64,000 nt of DNA from NCBI RefSeq assembly GCF_014203855.1, contig NZ_JACHJV010000001.1, positions 5,146,001-5,210,000 on the forward strand, written 5' to 3'. This DNA is from Kitasatospora kifunensis. Its GTDB lineage: Bacteria; Actinomycetota; Actinomycetes; Streptomycetales; Streptomycetaceae. The position numbers and the translations under genes are program-made. The notes below the pieces were generated by a model that saw only the letters and a list, made by a program, of their open reading frames with translations, was not told where the DNA came from and searched no databases. Every line of letters starts with the position of its first letter. Within the stretch, counting starts at the first letter, position 1. Shown here piece after piece: positions 1-8,523 of the stretch.

Positions 1-1412
1 GCGTCAACCCGATGCTGCACCGCAACCGCACGGAGGCCCGCAAGACGCTGGTGATCATGGACGAGATCCACCACGCCGGCGACTCCAAGTCCTGGGGCGA
101 GGCCTGCTTCGAGGCCTTCGAGCCAGCCGCCCGGCGGCTCGCACTGACCGGAACGCCGTTCCGCTCGGACACCAACCCGATCCCGTTCGTGCAGTACGAG
201 GCGGACACCGACGGGCTGCGCAAGTCGGTGGCCGACTACACCTACGGCTACGGGCACGCGCTGGCCGACCACGTCGTGCGCCCGGTGATCTTCCTCTCCT
301 ACAGCGGCAACATGCGCTGGCGCACCAAGTCCGGCGACGAGCTCGAGGCCCGGCTCGGCGAGCCGATGACCAAGGACCTGATCGCCCAGGCCTGGCGCAC
401 CGCGCTGGCCCCGCAGGGCGAGTGGATCCCCAACGTGCTGCGGGCCGCCGACAAGCGGCTGACCGAGGTGCGCAAGGCGATCCCGGACGCCGGCGGCCTG
501 GTGATCGCCACCGACCAGAACGCGGCCCGCGCCTACGCCAAGATGATCCGGGAGATCACCGGGCACAAGGCCACCCTGGTGCTCTCCGACGAGAGCGAGG
601 CCTCCCAGCGGATCTCCGACTTCTCCGCGAGCGAGGACCGCTGGATGGTCGCGGTCCGCATGGTCTCCGAGGGCGTCGACGTGCCGCGCCTGGCGGTCGG
701 CGTCTACGCCACCTCGATCTCCACCCCGCTCTTCTTCGCCCAGGCCGTCGGCCGCTTCGTGCGAGCCCGCAAGCGCGGCGAGACCGCCTCGGTCTTCCTG
801 CCCTCGGTGCCGATGCTGCTCGGCTTCGCCAACGAGATGGAGCTGCAGCGCGATCACGTCCTCGACCGGCCGAAGAAGGAGAGCGAGGGCCTCTTCGACG
901 AGGAGGACCGCCTGCTCGCCGAGGCCGAGCGGGCCAACGACGGCCCGGACGGCGCCGGCGGCGACGAGTTCTCCTACGAGGCGATCGGCTCCGACGCGGT
1001 CTTCGACCGAGTGCTCTACAACGCCATGGAATTCGGCATGCAGGCGCACCCGGGCAGCGAGGAGGAAGAGGAATACCTCGGCATTCCCGGCCTGTTGGAG
1101 CCCGACCAGGTGCACCTGCTGCTGCAGAAGCGGCAGAGTCGGCAGATCCAGCGCTCCAAGTCCAAGCCCGCCGAGGAGGCCGACCTGCTCGAACTCCCGG
1201 CCGAACAGCGTCCGGTGGTGACCCATCAGGAGCTGCGTGACCTGCGCAAGGAGCTGAACGGGCTGGTCGCCGCCTGGCACCACCGCACCAACCAGCCGCA
1301 TGGCACGATCCACAACGAGCTGCGCCGTCAGTGCGGCGGTCCGCTCACCGCGCAGGCGACGGCCAATCAGCTGAAGGCCCGGATCGCGATGGTCAGGCAG
1401 TGGGCGAACTGA
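1..1412 (+). CDS. DEAD/DEAH-box helicase, 3' part (start outside window)
   Basis: The frame is open from the left edge (codons from base 3), so the N-terminus with Walker A lies outside the window. About 469 residues are visible. They carry a DExH-type Walker B (MDEIHHAGD, near visible residue 20), motif III (LTGTPFRSD), and a second RecA-like domain with SEGVDVPRL and a motif VI-like QAVGRFVRA. This is the layout of superfamily 2 helicases, which use ATP to move on or remodel nucleic acid. The last 150 residues hold an acidic run (SEEEEEE-like) and helices I cannot assign. Which nucleic acid or pathway it serves cannot be told from this fragment. A 390-bp gap separates it from the next gene, so it probably ends its own transcript. 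Confidence 0.85.
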   Translation, partial: VNPMLHRNRTEARKTLVIMDEIHHAGDSKSWGEACFEAFEPAARRLALTGTPFRSDTNPIPFVQYEADTDGLRKSVADYTYGYGHALADHVVRPVIFLSYSGNMRWRTKSGDELEARLGEPMTKDLIAQAWRTALAPQGEWIPNVLRAADKRLTEVRKAIPDAGGLVIATDQNAARAYAKMIREITGHKATLVLSDESEASQRISDFSASEDRWMVAVRMVSEGVDVPRLAVGVYATSISTPLFFAQAVGRFVRARKRGETASVFLPSVPMLLGFANEMELQRDHVLDRPKKESEGLFDEEDRLLAEAERANDGPDGAGGDEFSYEAIGSDAVFDRVLYNAMEFGMQAHPGSEEEEEYLGIPGLLEPDQVHLLLQKRQSRQIQRSKSKPAEEADLLELPAEQRPVVTHQELRDLRKELNGLVAAWHHRTNQPHGTIHNELRRQCGGPLTAQATANQLKARIAMVRQWAN

Positions 1413-1799
1413 CGGCTCGCCGGGCGGGGCGCGCCTGACGATTCGCTGGGAGTCCACTGGGGGGCCGCTGTGAAAGCGCGGGTGTCCGGAGTCCGAACCC
1501 GGGGCGCCTGGATCGTCTCCGCGCTCCCGCGAAATAGTGCTCGTTGTCCTGATTGGTCCGAATTAAAAATATCGATCATGACCGAATTTTGGACAACCAC
1601 TTCCATAGTGGCGAATCAGTTATTACTTTCTCCCCACGCTCTCTCGTAGGCACGACCTCCGACCGGAGCGCGCAGGGCCGTGTGTGCCAATGACGACGCA
1701 GCCGACCCAGACCGCGTCCACCACCCCTGCGCGCGACACCACTGTCCCGGCTCGGCTGCCCGCCGAGGCCGCCGACCACCGCGGAAAGGAATGCGTGTC
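1413..1799. other. Long intergenic region, AT-rich, upstream of iclR-type gene
   Basis: The stretch 1540-1640 is far richer in A/T than its surroundings, as expected for promoter DNA. It contains TTGGAC at 1589-1594 as a possible -35 element and the inverted repeat CCACT-tccat-AGTGG at 1597-1611, which could be an operator, perhaps for the IclR-type regulator itself. No strong terminator for the upstream helicase gene was found. A short candidate ORF (1690-1803) fills its end and is listed separately. Confidence 0.5.
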
Positions 1800-1803
1800 G
1801 TGA
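1690..1803 (+). CDS. Candidate 37-aa ORF coupled to the IclR gene
   Basis: ATG at 1690 opens a 37-codon frame (MTTQPTQTASTTPARDTTV...) that ends with TGA at 1801-1803. This TGA overlaps the GTG start (1800) of the following regulator in a GTGA arrangement typical of translational coupling. Third positions are about 85% G/C, in line with real genes here. Against it: there is no good Shine-Dalgarno (a GGAG lies over 20 bases upstream), the product is short and rich in Thr/Pro/Ala, and I recognise no family. It could be a leader that tunes translation of the regulator rather than a working protein. Confidence 0.35.
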   Translation: MTTQPTQTASTTPARDTTVPARLPAEAADHRGKECVS

Positions 1804-2450
1804 CCGCCGAGACTTCCCAGACCCTCGACCGTGGCGTACGGGTCCTCAAACTGCTGGCCGACTCCGAACGCGGGCTGACCGTGACCGAGCTGGCCGCCCG
1901 GCTCGCCGTCAACCGAACCGTGGTCTACCGGCTGCTGGCCACCCTGGAGCAGCACGGCCTGGTCAGACGTGACATCGGCGGCCGGGCCCGGGTGGGCCTG
2001 GGCGTGCTGAGACTGGCCCACCGGGTGCACCCGCTGCTGCGCGAGGCCGCGCTGCCCGCGCTGCGCAGCCTGGCCGAGGACCTCGGCGCCACCGCCCACC
2101 TGACCTTGGTGGACGGCACCGAAGCGCTCGCGGTGGCCGTGGTCGAGCCCAGCTGGACCGACTTCCACGTGGCCTACCGCACCGGCCTGCGCCACCCGCT
2201 CGACGAGAGCGCGGCCGGCAAGGCGATCCTGGAGGCCCGCAAGTTCCCCGGCCAGCGCCGACCCGAGCAGGGCTTCGTGATCACCCGGGCCGAGGAGCAG
2301 TCCGGCGCCAGCGGCGCGGCGGCCGCGCTGGTCGGGCTGAGCGGCATCGAGGGCAGCGTGGGCGTGGTGATGCTCAACGGCCTGGTGCCCGAGCGGGTCG
2401 GCCCGCGCGTGGTGGAGGCCGCCACCGAGGTGGCCGACGCGCTGCGCTGA
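1800..2450 (+). CDS. IclR-family transcriptional regulator
   Basis: 216 residues. The N-terminal winged helix (about residues 5-65) reads QTLDRGVRVLKLLADSERG and VTELAARLAVNRTVVYRLLATLEQHG, a typical IclR DNA-binding domain. The rest is the IclR effector-binding domain (LREAALPALRSLAEDLGATAHL, then HPLDESAAGKAIL). IclR proteins bind small catabolic molecules and usually control nearby degradation genes; hpd close by makes an aromatic or amino-acid ligand plausible, but this is inference. The GTG at 1800 is chosen because GGAAAGGA (1783-1790) lies 9 bases upstream; an ATG at 1791 would leave no spacing. It is slightly shorter than the usual 240-260 residues. Confidence 0.85.
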   Translation: MTAETSQTLDRGVRVLKLLADSERGLTVTELAARLAVNRTVVYRLLATLEQHGLVRRDIGGRARVGLGVLRLAHRVHPLLREAALPALRSLAEDLGATAHLTLVDGTEALAVAVVEPSWTDFHVAYRTGLRHPLDESAAGKAILEARKFPGQRRPEQGFVITRAEEQSGASGAAAALVGLSGIEGSVGVVMLNGLVPERVGPRVVEAATEVADALR

Positions 2451-2522
2451 GCGGACCGGCTGGGCCCGGCCGCCGTGTGTTCGAAGGGCCGACGGGGAAA
2501 AGAGGTGCGCCGGTGTGTTTGG

Positions 2523-3335
2523 ATGCCCTACGTGCCTGCGCTCTCCGCTGACCCGAATCCGCCCGGCCGACTGACCACTCGGCTGCGAGCCATCCTGCTC
2601 TGCGCCGTCGTGCTGGCCGGGTTCTTCGCGTTCTCCCTCCTGGTCCCGCTGCCGTTCACCAAGACCTGGCCGGGGGTCACCGCCGACGCGCTGAACAGCT
2701 ACCAGGGCCAGCAGGTGCTCAGCATCGCCGGTGCGCCGGTGCGCCAGACCAGCGGATCGCTGCGGGTCGTCACGATCAGCGCGACCGGACCGGACGACTC
2801 GCTCACCCTGGAGCAGGCAATGGCTGGCTGGCTGGACCCGAATGTCGCGGTGCTGCCGCGGCAGGCCGTCTACCCGCCCAGCAACCCGAGCGCGTCCGCG
2901 CAGGAGATGACCCAGTCGCAGGACAGCGCCACCATGGCCGCGCTGAACTACCTGCACCTGTCGCCGGACCAGGTCAAGGTCACCGTCGACCTGGGCCGCA
3001 TCGGCGGCCCCAGTGGCGGGCAGATGCTGAGCCTGGCGATCATCGACAAGCTGGCCGGCAACGGCAAGGGCGGCGACCTGACGGGCGGGCGCAACATCGC
3101 CGGCACCGGCACCATCGCCAGCGACGGCACCGTCGGCGCGGTCGGCGGGGTGCAGCTGAAGACCCACGCGGCGGCGCGCGACGGGGCGACCGTCTTCCTG
3201 GTGCCGCGCGGCGAGTGCTCGGACGCCAAGGTGAACCCGCCGGCCGGGCTGCGGCTGGTGCCGGTGGACACGCTGACCGACTCGCTGAACGCGCTGAACG
3301 CGCTGAACAGCGGTGGCGCACTGCCCAGTTGCTGA
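2523..3335 (+). CDS. Lon-like (S16) membrane-anchored serine protease
   Basis: 270 residues. One membrane segment (about residues 20-42, ILLCAVVLAGFFAFSLLVPL) anchors the protein with its bulk outside the membrane. The C-terminal half is a Lon-type proteolytic domain: GGPSGGQML holds the catalytic Ser in the place of Lon GPSAG, and GAVGGVQLKTHAAARDGATVFLVP holds the catalytic Lys. There is no AAA+ domain, as in actinobacterial PDZ/Lon-like anchored proteases; the PDZ part is not clear here. The natural substrate is unknown. Start choice is weak: the purine-rich GGGAAAAGAGG lies about 18 bases before ATG 2523, and a GTG at 2505 is possible. Upstream IclR may or may not be co-transcribed (72-bp gap). 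Confidence 0.75.
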   Translation: MPYVPALSADPNPPGRLTTRLRAILLCAVVLAGFFAFSLLVPLPFTKTWPGVTADALNSYQGQQVLSIAGAPVRQTSGSLRVVTISATGPDDSLTLEQAMAGWLDPNVAVLPRQAVYPPSNPSASAQEMTQSQDSATMAALNYLHLSPDQVKVTVDLGRIGGPSGGQMLSLAIIDKLAGNGKGGDLTGGRNIAGTGTIASDGTVGAVGGVQLKTHAAARDGATVFLVPRGECSDAKVNPPAGLRLVPVDTLTDSLNALNALNSGGALPSC

Positions 3336-3360
3336 CGCCCCCGGACCCGGGCGGCCGCGC

Positions 3361-3885
3361 TCAGCCGGACTCCGCCGTGCCGTGGGCGCCTTCGGCCGCG
3401 GCCTGCGCGACCAGCGGCAGCACCCGGTAGGGCACCGGGTTCTCCAGCGCGATGGCGGTGGAGGCCCGCATGATGCTGTCGAAGCCGACCACCCGGTCGA
3501 TCACCCGTTGCAGATCCGCGTTGGAGCGGGCCACGATCCGGCAGAGCATGTCGCCCTGGCCGGTGATGGTGTGCAGTTCGAGCACCTCGGGCACGGCGGC
3601 CAGGTGCGCCCGGGCGTCCGCACCCTGGCCCTGGGAGATCTCCAGGGTGGCGAAGGCCGTCACCGGGTAGCCGAGCGCGGCCGGCTCCACCTCGGGCCCG
3701 AAGCCGCCGATCACGCCGCGCGCCTGCAGCCGGTCGAGCCGGGCCTGCACCGTGCCGCGCGCCACCTGTAGGCGGCGCGAGCACTCCAGCACGCCGATCC
3801 GGGGCTCCTGGGCCAGCAGCGCGATCAGCCGACCGTCCAGAGCATCGATGGGAGAGTTCAGCACGACGGCCCCTTCGCTGGACAT
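3361..3885 (-). CDS. Lrp/AsnC-family transcriptional regulator
   Basis: 174 residues. An N-terminal HTH (DALDGRLIALLAQEPRIGVLECSRRLQVARGTVQARLDRLQ) is followed by an RAM/AsnC ligand domain (VTAFATLEISQGQGADARAHLA, VLELHTITGQGDMLCRIVA). Lrp proteins form octamers and bind amino acids. The gene is divergent from hpd with a 200-bp gap, so control of tyrosine breakdown, plus self-control, is the natural guess; this is inference from position. ATG at 3885 is the only sensible start (MSSEGAVVL...). There is no Shine-Dalgarno in front of it, so translation may be leaderless or SD-independent. Confidence 0.88.
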   Translation of the reverse strand: MSSEGAVVLNSPIDALDGRLIALLAQEPRIGVLECSRRLQVARGTVQARLDRLQARGVIGGFGPEVEPAALGYPVTAFATLEISQGQGADARAHLAAVPEVLELHTITGQGDMLCRIVARSNADLQRVIDRVVGFDSIMRASTAIALENPVPYRVLPLVAQAAAEGAHGTAESG

Positions 3886-4085
3886 CTTGTACAGCCAACA
3901 CCGGAATTGTCCCGCCAAACGGCACAGCTTGACCAGAGCAAATTGGAACAGTTGCTTAATGCTGTGATCGGCGCCACGCTCCCAGCACAACCCCGCGGTG
4001 AGGTCCCCCACGCCGACCCGCGGGGTCAGTACCGCCCCACACCCTCGGGGCGCGTCGAGGTCCAACGCCCTACAGGGAGGCCGTC
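3886..4085. promoter_or_regulatory. Divergent control region of Lrp gene and hpd
   Basis: This 200-bp stretch serves both genes. It is A/T-rich at 3890-3970. TTGACC at 3929-3934 could be an hpd -35 element, with TTAAT near 3956-3960 downstream. AATTGT (3905-3910) and AATTGGAACA (3941-3950) look like scattered half-sites of the kind Lrp-type proteins use, but no long perfect palindrome is present. AGGGAGG at 4074-4080 is a strong ribosome site for hpd. Confidence 0.5.
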
Positions 4086-5237
4086 ATGACCGATACCGCC
4101 GCTGCTCAGTCCGTCCCCGCGCACGCGGGAGAGGCCGATCCCTTCCCGGTTCGGGGGATGGACGCGGTCGAGTTCGCCGTCGGCAACGCCAAGCAGGCCG
4201 CGCACTACTACTCCGCCGCCTTCGGGATGCGCTGCGTCGCCTACCGCGGCCCGGAGACCGGCAACCGCGAGACCGCCAGCTACGTGCTGGAGTCCGGCGG
4301 CGCCCGGTTCGTCCTCACCTCCGTGGTGAAGGCCGCCACCGAGCACGGCAAGTTCATCGAGAACCACGTGGCCGCGCACGGCGACGGCGTGATCGACCTG
4401 GCCATCGAGGTGCCCGACGTCCACGCCGCGTACGCCTACGCCACCGAGCACGGCGCCACCGGTCTGGTCGAGCCGCACGAGGTGAACGACGAGCACGGCA
4501 CCGTGGTGCTGGCCGCGATCGCCACCTACGGCCAGACCCGGCACACCCTGGTCGACCGCTCCGGCTACACCGGCCCGTACCTGCCCGGCTACGTCACCCG
4601 CGAGCCCTTCATCGAGGCGCCCAAGAAGCGCAACTTCCAGGCGATCGACCACTGCGTGGGCAACGTCGAGCTCGGCAAGATGAACGAGTGGGTCGGGTTC
4701 TACAACCGGGTGATGGGCTTCACCAACATGAAGGAGTTCGTCGGTGACGACATCGCCACCGAGTACTCCGCGCTGATGTCCAAGGTGGTCGCCGACGGCA
4801 CCCGCAAGGTGAAGTTCCCGCTCAACGAGCCGGCCATCGCCAAGAAGAAGTCGCAGATCGACGAGTACCTGGAGTTCTACGGCGGCCCCGGCGTGCAGCA
4901 CATCGCGCTGGCCACCAACGACATCGTCCACACGGTGCGCCAGATGCGGGCGGCCGGCGTGGAGTTCCTGGACACCCCGGACAGCTACTACGACACGCTC
5001 GGCGAGTGGGTCGGCGACACCCGGGTGCCGATCGAGGAACTGCGCGAGCTGAAGATCCTGGCCGACCGCGACGAGGACGGCTACCTGCTGCAGATCTTCA
5101 CCAAGCCGGTGCAGGACAAGCCGACCGTCTTCTTCGAGATGATCGAGCGGCACGGCTCGATGGGCTTCGGCAAGGGCAACTTCAAGGCGCTCTTCGAGGC
5201 GATCGAGCGCGAGCAGGAGCGGCGCGGCAACCTCTGA
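4086..5237 (+). CDS. hpd: 4-hydroxyphenylpyruvate dioxygenase
   Basis: 383 residues, the usual length. The enzyme converts 4-hydroxyphenylpyruvate, O2 and loss of CO2 to homogentisate, the second step of tyrosine breakdown and the source of ochronotic brown pigment in streptomycetes. Two VOC-fold halves are visible. The Fe(II) ligands are in place: His189 (FQAIDHCVGN), His272 (GVQHIALATND) and Glu351 (VFFEMIERHG). The C-terminal GFGKGNFKALFEAIEREQ is the family signature. AGGGAGG lies 5 bases before the ATG. Homogentisate dioxygenase is not next to it, so the rest of the pathway is elsewhere. The divergent Lrp-type gene is its likely regulator. Confidence 0.97.
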   Translation: MTDTAAAQSVPAHAGEADPFPVRGMDAVEFAVGNAKQAAHYYSAAFGMRCVAYRGPETGNRETASYVLESGGARFVLTSVVKAATEHGKFIENHVAAHGDGVIDLAIEVPDVHAAYAYATEHGATGLVEPHEVNDEHGTVVLAAIATYGQTRHTLVDRSGYTGPYLPGYVTREPFIEAPKKRNFQAIDHCVGNVELGKMNEWVGFYNRVMGFTNMKEFVGDDIATEYSALMSKVVADGTRKVKFPLNEPAIAKKKSQIDEYLEFYGGPGVQHIALATNDIVHTVRQMRAAGVEFLDTPDSYYDTLGEWVGDTRVPIEELRELKILADRDEDGYLLQIFTKPVQDKPTVFFEMIERHGSMGFGKGNFKALFEAIEREQERRGNL

Positions 5238-5264
5238 GCCCTCGGCCCCGGCCGTCCCCCGCGT

Positions 5265-5290
5265 ACCCCGGGTCCCGTCCGACCCGGGGT
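5265..5290. terminator. Hairpin between convergent genes
   Basis: Perfect 10-bp stem ACCCCGGGTC / GACCCGGGGT with a 6-base loop, 28 bases after the hpd stop. It lies between hpd (+) and the gene at 5326-5982 (-) and can serve both. No T-run follows, which is common for streptomycete terminators. Confidence 0.75.
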
Positions 5291-5325
5291 GTCGCGCTTT
5301 CGGCCGTCCGGGCCCGGTGGGGTGG

Positions 5326-5982
5326 TCAGCGGACCACGGTCTGCACATCCGGGGGATGGCCGTTCCAGGTGACGAAGACCGAGTTGGCGGCGCCGTCCCG
5401 GGAGAAGTCGATCCGCAGCCACTGGTCGCCGTTCCACAGCTGCATCTGCCAGCCCGGGTCCGGGGTGGCCGAGACCAGCTCGGCGCTGTCCGGCCGCATG
5501 TCCAGCGCCACCCGGCCACCCGGGACCAGGTAGCTGTGCACCGAGCCGGTGGTGGCGCCCACGGCGCCGGCCGCTCCGTCGGGCGCGGCCACGGTGGTCG
5601 TCGCGGTGGCGGTGCTGCCGGTGCTCGTGGGCGTGTTCGTGCTGCCCGTGGCCGTGTCCCTCGGCGGGGACGCGGTCGTTGGCGCGGCCGCGTGCGTGGT
5701 GGCGGCTGGGCGCGGGGCGGGTGTGGTGGCGGGCGCGGTCTTTGGCGTGTCCGATGACGGGCTCGCGTCTGTCGGCGGCGGGCTCGGGGTCGGGGTCGGG
5801 GTCGGGGTCGGAGCGGCGGAGCGGGTGGCGGACTGGGCCGGCGTGGCCACCGGCAGCGGCAGGGCGCGCGGTGCCTCGAAGGCGGAGTCGGACAGGACGG
5901 CGCTGACGCCCAGCCAGGACAGCACCACCCCCGCCGTGGTGGCCGCCGCCCAGGCGCCCGTCTGAACCAGTCCGCTTCGCAT
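5326..5982 (-). CDS. Membrane-anchored protein with Pro/Thr linker, unknown
   Basis: 218 residues of unknown function. An N-terminal signal anchor (about residues 8-30, TGAWAAATTAGVVLSWLGVSAVL) leads to a long Pro/Thr/Ala/Ser-rich stalk (about 45-145, with PTPTPTPTPS). It ends in a compact domain of about 70 residues (SYLVPGGRVALDMRPDSAEL, GWQMQLWNGDQWLRIDFS, NSVFVTWNGHPPDVQTV). The shape suggests a surface domain held off the membrane by a flexible linker. It is divergent from the two-component pair at 6115-8369, so it may be a target or partner of that system, but nothing in the sequence proves this. Confidence 0.75.
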   Translation of the reverse strand: MRSGLVQTGAWAAATTAGVVLSWLGVSAVLSDSAFEAPRALPLPVATPAQSATRSAAPTPTPTPTPSPPPTDASPSSDTPKTAPATTPAPRPAATTHAAAPTTASPPRDTATGSTNTPTSTGSTATATTTVAAPDGAAGAVGATTGSVHSYLVPGGRVALDMRPDSAELVSATPDPGWQMQLWNGDQWLRIDFSRDGAANSVFVTWNGHPPDVQTVVR

Positions 5983-6114
5983 CGCCCGTCATCCTGCCGC
6001 ATCCGCGGCCGGGCCTCGGTGGTGGGCCGCGATGCGGGGTCTCGGTCCGGGGTCTCGGTCGGGGTCTCGATCTGGGGCCCCGGTGCCGCGGGCGATGCCG
6101 TAGCGTGCTGGGCC

Positions 6115-6822
6115 ATGGCAACAGTCCTGGTGGTCGAGGACGACCCGTTCGTCCGCTCAGCCCTGATCCGGCACCTGTCCGAGTGCGGACACGCGGTGCG
6201 CAGTGTGGGCACCGCGCTGGAGGCGCTGCGCGAGGTCGCCCAGGTCGGCTGCGACCTGGTCATCCTCGACCTCGGTCTGCCCGATCTGGACGGCGGCGAG
6301 GCGCTCAAGATGATCCGCGGGCTGACCAACGTCCCCGTGATCATCTCCACCGCGCGCGACGACGAGGCGCAGATCGTCCGGCTGCTCAACGACGGCGCGG
6401 ACGACTACCTGGTCAAGCCGTTCTCCGGTGAGCACCTGACGGCCCGGATGGCCGCCGTGCTGCGTCGGCTCGGTGGCGGCCCGGCCCCGGTCTCGCCGGT
6501 GCTGCGGGTCGGGGGCCTGGCGATCGACGTGCAGCGGCGCGAGGCGGTGCTGGACGGGCAGGCGTTGGACCTGACCCGCCGTGAGTTCGACCTGCTGGCC
6601 TTCCTCGCGGGCCGGCCCGGTGTGGTGGTGCCGCGTCGGGAGATCCTGGCCGAGGTCTGGCGACAGACCTACGGCGGTGACCAGACCATCGACGTGCACC
6701 TGTCCTGGCTGCGCCGCAAGCTCGGCGAGACCGCCTCCACCCCGCGCTACCTGCACACCGTGCGCGGGGTGGGGGTGCGGCTGGAGGCACCGGCGCCGGC
6801 GGGCGCGGAGCGCCGGCCGTGA
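6115..6822 (+). CDS. OmpR-family response regulator
   Basis: 235 residues. The receiver domain has the acidic pocket (E8, D9, D10), phospho-acceptor Asp52 (LVILDLGLPDLDG), Thr/Ser switch (STARDD) and Lys101 (YLVKPF). The C-terminal winged helix (about 128-228) has LDLTRREFDLLAFLAGRPG and HLSWLRRKLGE...YLHTVRGVGVRLE, so it binds DNA like OmpR/PhoB. There is no ribosome site. TAGCGT at 6101-6106 is a good -10 whose start point would be about the ATG, so the mRNA is probably leaderless. Its last 4 bases overlap the kinase gene (GTGA), so the pair is co-translated. Confidence 0.93.
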   Translation: MATVLVVEDDPFVRSALIRHLSECGHAVRSVGTALEALREVAQVGCDLVILDLGLPDLDGGEALKMIRGLTNVPVIISTARDDEAQIVRLLNDGADDYLVKPFSGEHLTARMAAVLRRLGGGPAPVSPVLRVGGLAIDVQRREAVLDGQALDLTRREFDLLAFLAGRPGVVVPRREILAEVWRQTYGGDQTIDVHLSWLRRKLGETASTPRYLHTVRGVGVRLEAPAPAGAERRP

Positions 6823-8369
6823 GACCGCGCGGCGGCCCACCGGGGGGTGGCACGGCGCAGGGGGGCAGGGCCGGCGAGCGGACCTCGCGGGCCGGCCAGT
6901 CGCTGCGCTGGGTGCTGGTCAAAGCCGCCGTGGCCGGGACCACGATGGTCGCGCTGGCCTTCCTGCTCCCGCTCGGCCTGACGGTCCAGCAGACCGCCAG
7001 GGAGCGCGCCTTCACCGCCGCCGACCGCCAGGCCGCCGCGCTGGGCCCCGCGCTGGCGATCACCACCGACCAGGCGGCGCTGGCCCGCGCGGTGGCCAGC
7101 ACCGACGCCGGCGCGCAGGGCCGGATCGCGATCCACCTGCCGGCGGTCGGTCCCGGCCAGGGGGGCGCTGCCGCCCAGCCGGCCCAGGCCGTCGACACCC
7201 AAACCGTCGAGACCCAAGCCGTCGACACCCAGACCATCGGCGTCGGGCGGGCCGACGCCACCGCCCTGGCCGCCGCGGCCAAGGGCCGGGTGCTCACCGT
7301 CCGGGTCCCCGGCGGCTACGCCCGCCTCCAGCCGGTCGCCGTGGACCCGGCCCGGGTCGCCGTGGTCGAGGTCTACGTCGCCGACGCCGACCTGACCCGC
7401 GGTGTCTCCACCGCCTGGCTGGTGCTCTCGCTGGTCGCTCTCGGTCTGGTCGCCCTCGCCGTGTTGGTCGCCGACCGGATGGGCGCCAGGCTGGTCGGCG
7501 CGGCCCGCCGCCTGGCCGGTGCGGCCCGGGCGCTCGGCACCGGCGACCTCGCCGTGCGGCTGCCGGTGGCGGGACCGCAGGCCGAGGGCAGTCCTGCCGA
7601 GCTGCGGGAGGCGGCCGCCGCCTTCAACGCGATGGCCGACCGGGTGGTGCAACTGCTGGCCGCCGAACGCGAGCTGGCCGCCGACCTCTCGCACCGGCTG
7701 CGCACCCCGCTGACCGTGCTGCGGCTCAACGCCGCCTCGCTCGGCGAGGGTGACGCCGCCGATGCCACCCGGCACGCGGTTGCCCAGCTGGAGCGCGAGG
7801 TGGACCAGATCATCCGCTCGGCCAGGCGCACGCCCGGGCGGCCGTCGGCCGTCGCGGTGGGCTGTGACGCGGCCGAGGTGATCCGCGAGCGCGTCGGCTT
7901 CTGGTCCGCACTGGCCGAGGACGAGGGCCGACCCTGGCAGCTGCACGGTGCCCAGGCGCCCGCCCCCGTGGCGGTGCCGCGTGGTGACCTGGCCGCCGCC
8001 GTCGACGCGCTGCTCGGCAACGTCTTCCGGCACACAGCCGTCGGCACCGCCTTCTCGGTGGACGTGACGCTCGTCGAGCACGCCGTGATCGTGCTGGTGG
8101 GCGATGCCGGAGAGGGGTTCGACGACCCGTCGGCGGCGCTGCGGCGCGGCGAGGGGCACGGCGGCGAGGGCTCCACCGGGCTGGGCCTGGACATCGTCCG
8201 CAAGCTCGCCGAGGCCACCGGCGGCTACCTGCTGCTCGGCCGCTCAGCCGCACTGGGCGGCGCCGAGATCCAGCTGCGGCTGGGCGCAGGCGGGGGCGAC
8301 TCGGCCACCCCCGCCCGCCGGCTGGGACGGGCCCGGCGGGCGGGTCGCGATGCGGGCAGCAGGGCCTGA
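6819..8369 (+). CDS. Sensor histidine kinase, partner of the response regulator
   Basis: 516 residues. Two membrane segments (about 29-54 and 194-217) flank an extracytoplasmic sensor of about 140 residues. HAMP follows, then a HisKA domain with His292 (ELAADLSHRLRTPLTVL) and an ATPase domain with DAGEGF and GLGLDIVRKLAEATGG. The N box reads DALLGNVFRHT. The sensor contains a three-fold 15-bp in-frame repeat (VDTQT VETQA VDTQT), listed separately. GTG at 6819 overlaps the regulator stop. The signal sensed is unknown; the likely output is phosphorylation of the 6115-6822 product. Confidence 0.92.
   Translation: MRPRGGPPGGGTAQGGRAGERTSRAGQSLRWVLVKAAVAGTTMVALAFLLPLGLTVQQTARERAFTAADRQAAALGPALAITTDQAALARAVASTDAGAQGRIAIHLPAVGPGQGGAAAQPAQAVDTQTVETQAVDTQTIGVGRADATALAAAAKGRVLTVRVPGGYARLQPVAVDPARVAVVEVYVADADLTRGVSTAWLVLSLVALGLVALAVLVADRMGARLVGAARRLAGAARALGTGDLAVRLPVAGPQAEGSPAELREAAAAFNAMADRVVQLLAAERELAADLSHRLRTPLTVLRLNAASLGEGDAADATRHAVAQLEREVDQIIRSARRTPGRPSAVAVGCDAAEVIRERVGFWSALAEDEGRPWQLHGAQAPAPVAVPRGDLAAAVDALLGNVFRHTAVGTAFSVDVTLVEHAVIVLVGDAGEGFDDPSAALRRGEGHGGEGSTGLGLDIVRKLAEATGGYLLLGRSAALGGAEIQLRLGAGGGDSATPARRLGRARRAGRDAGSRA
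7191..7235 (+). repeat. 15-bp in-frame tandem repeat, three copies, in kinase sensor
   Basis: Units start at 7191 (GTCGACACCCAAACC), 7206 (GTCGAGACCCAAGCC) and 7221 (GTCGACACCCAGACC). Each encodes VDTQT-like pentapeptides, so copy-number change would alter the sensor domain without a frameshift. Confidence 0.85.
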
Positions 8370-8523
8370 TCGGTGGCGGGGAGCAGGCAGAGTCGACCGT
8401 CGGCGCCACCCGTCCCAAGGACGATCTTCACGGCCGGTACCGGTCCGATCGAACCAGTGGTCGGGTGAACCTTGTCCGGTATGGTCGATGGCTGGTCGAC
8501 CGACCGGCGGGATGGAGCGGGCA

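Noticed and set aside
1680..1799. Upstream in-frame start for the IclR protein
   Set aside because: GTG 1800 has a well-spaced ribosome site and the protein then begins at the known family start (TAETSQTLDRG).
5549..5965. Plus-strand frame rich in Val/Gly opposite the anchored protein
   Set aside because: Shadow of the Pro/Thr linker coding on the other strand.
4026..6389. Very long minus-strand open frame opposite hpd and its neighbours
   Set aside because: It runs antisense over hpd and other real genes, and is a result of high GC content; composition is His/Arg/Pro-rich with no motif.
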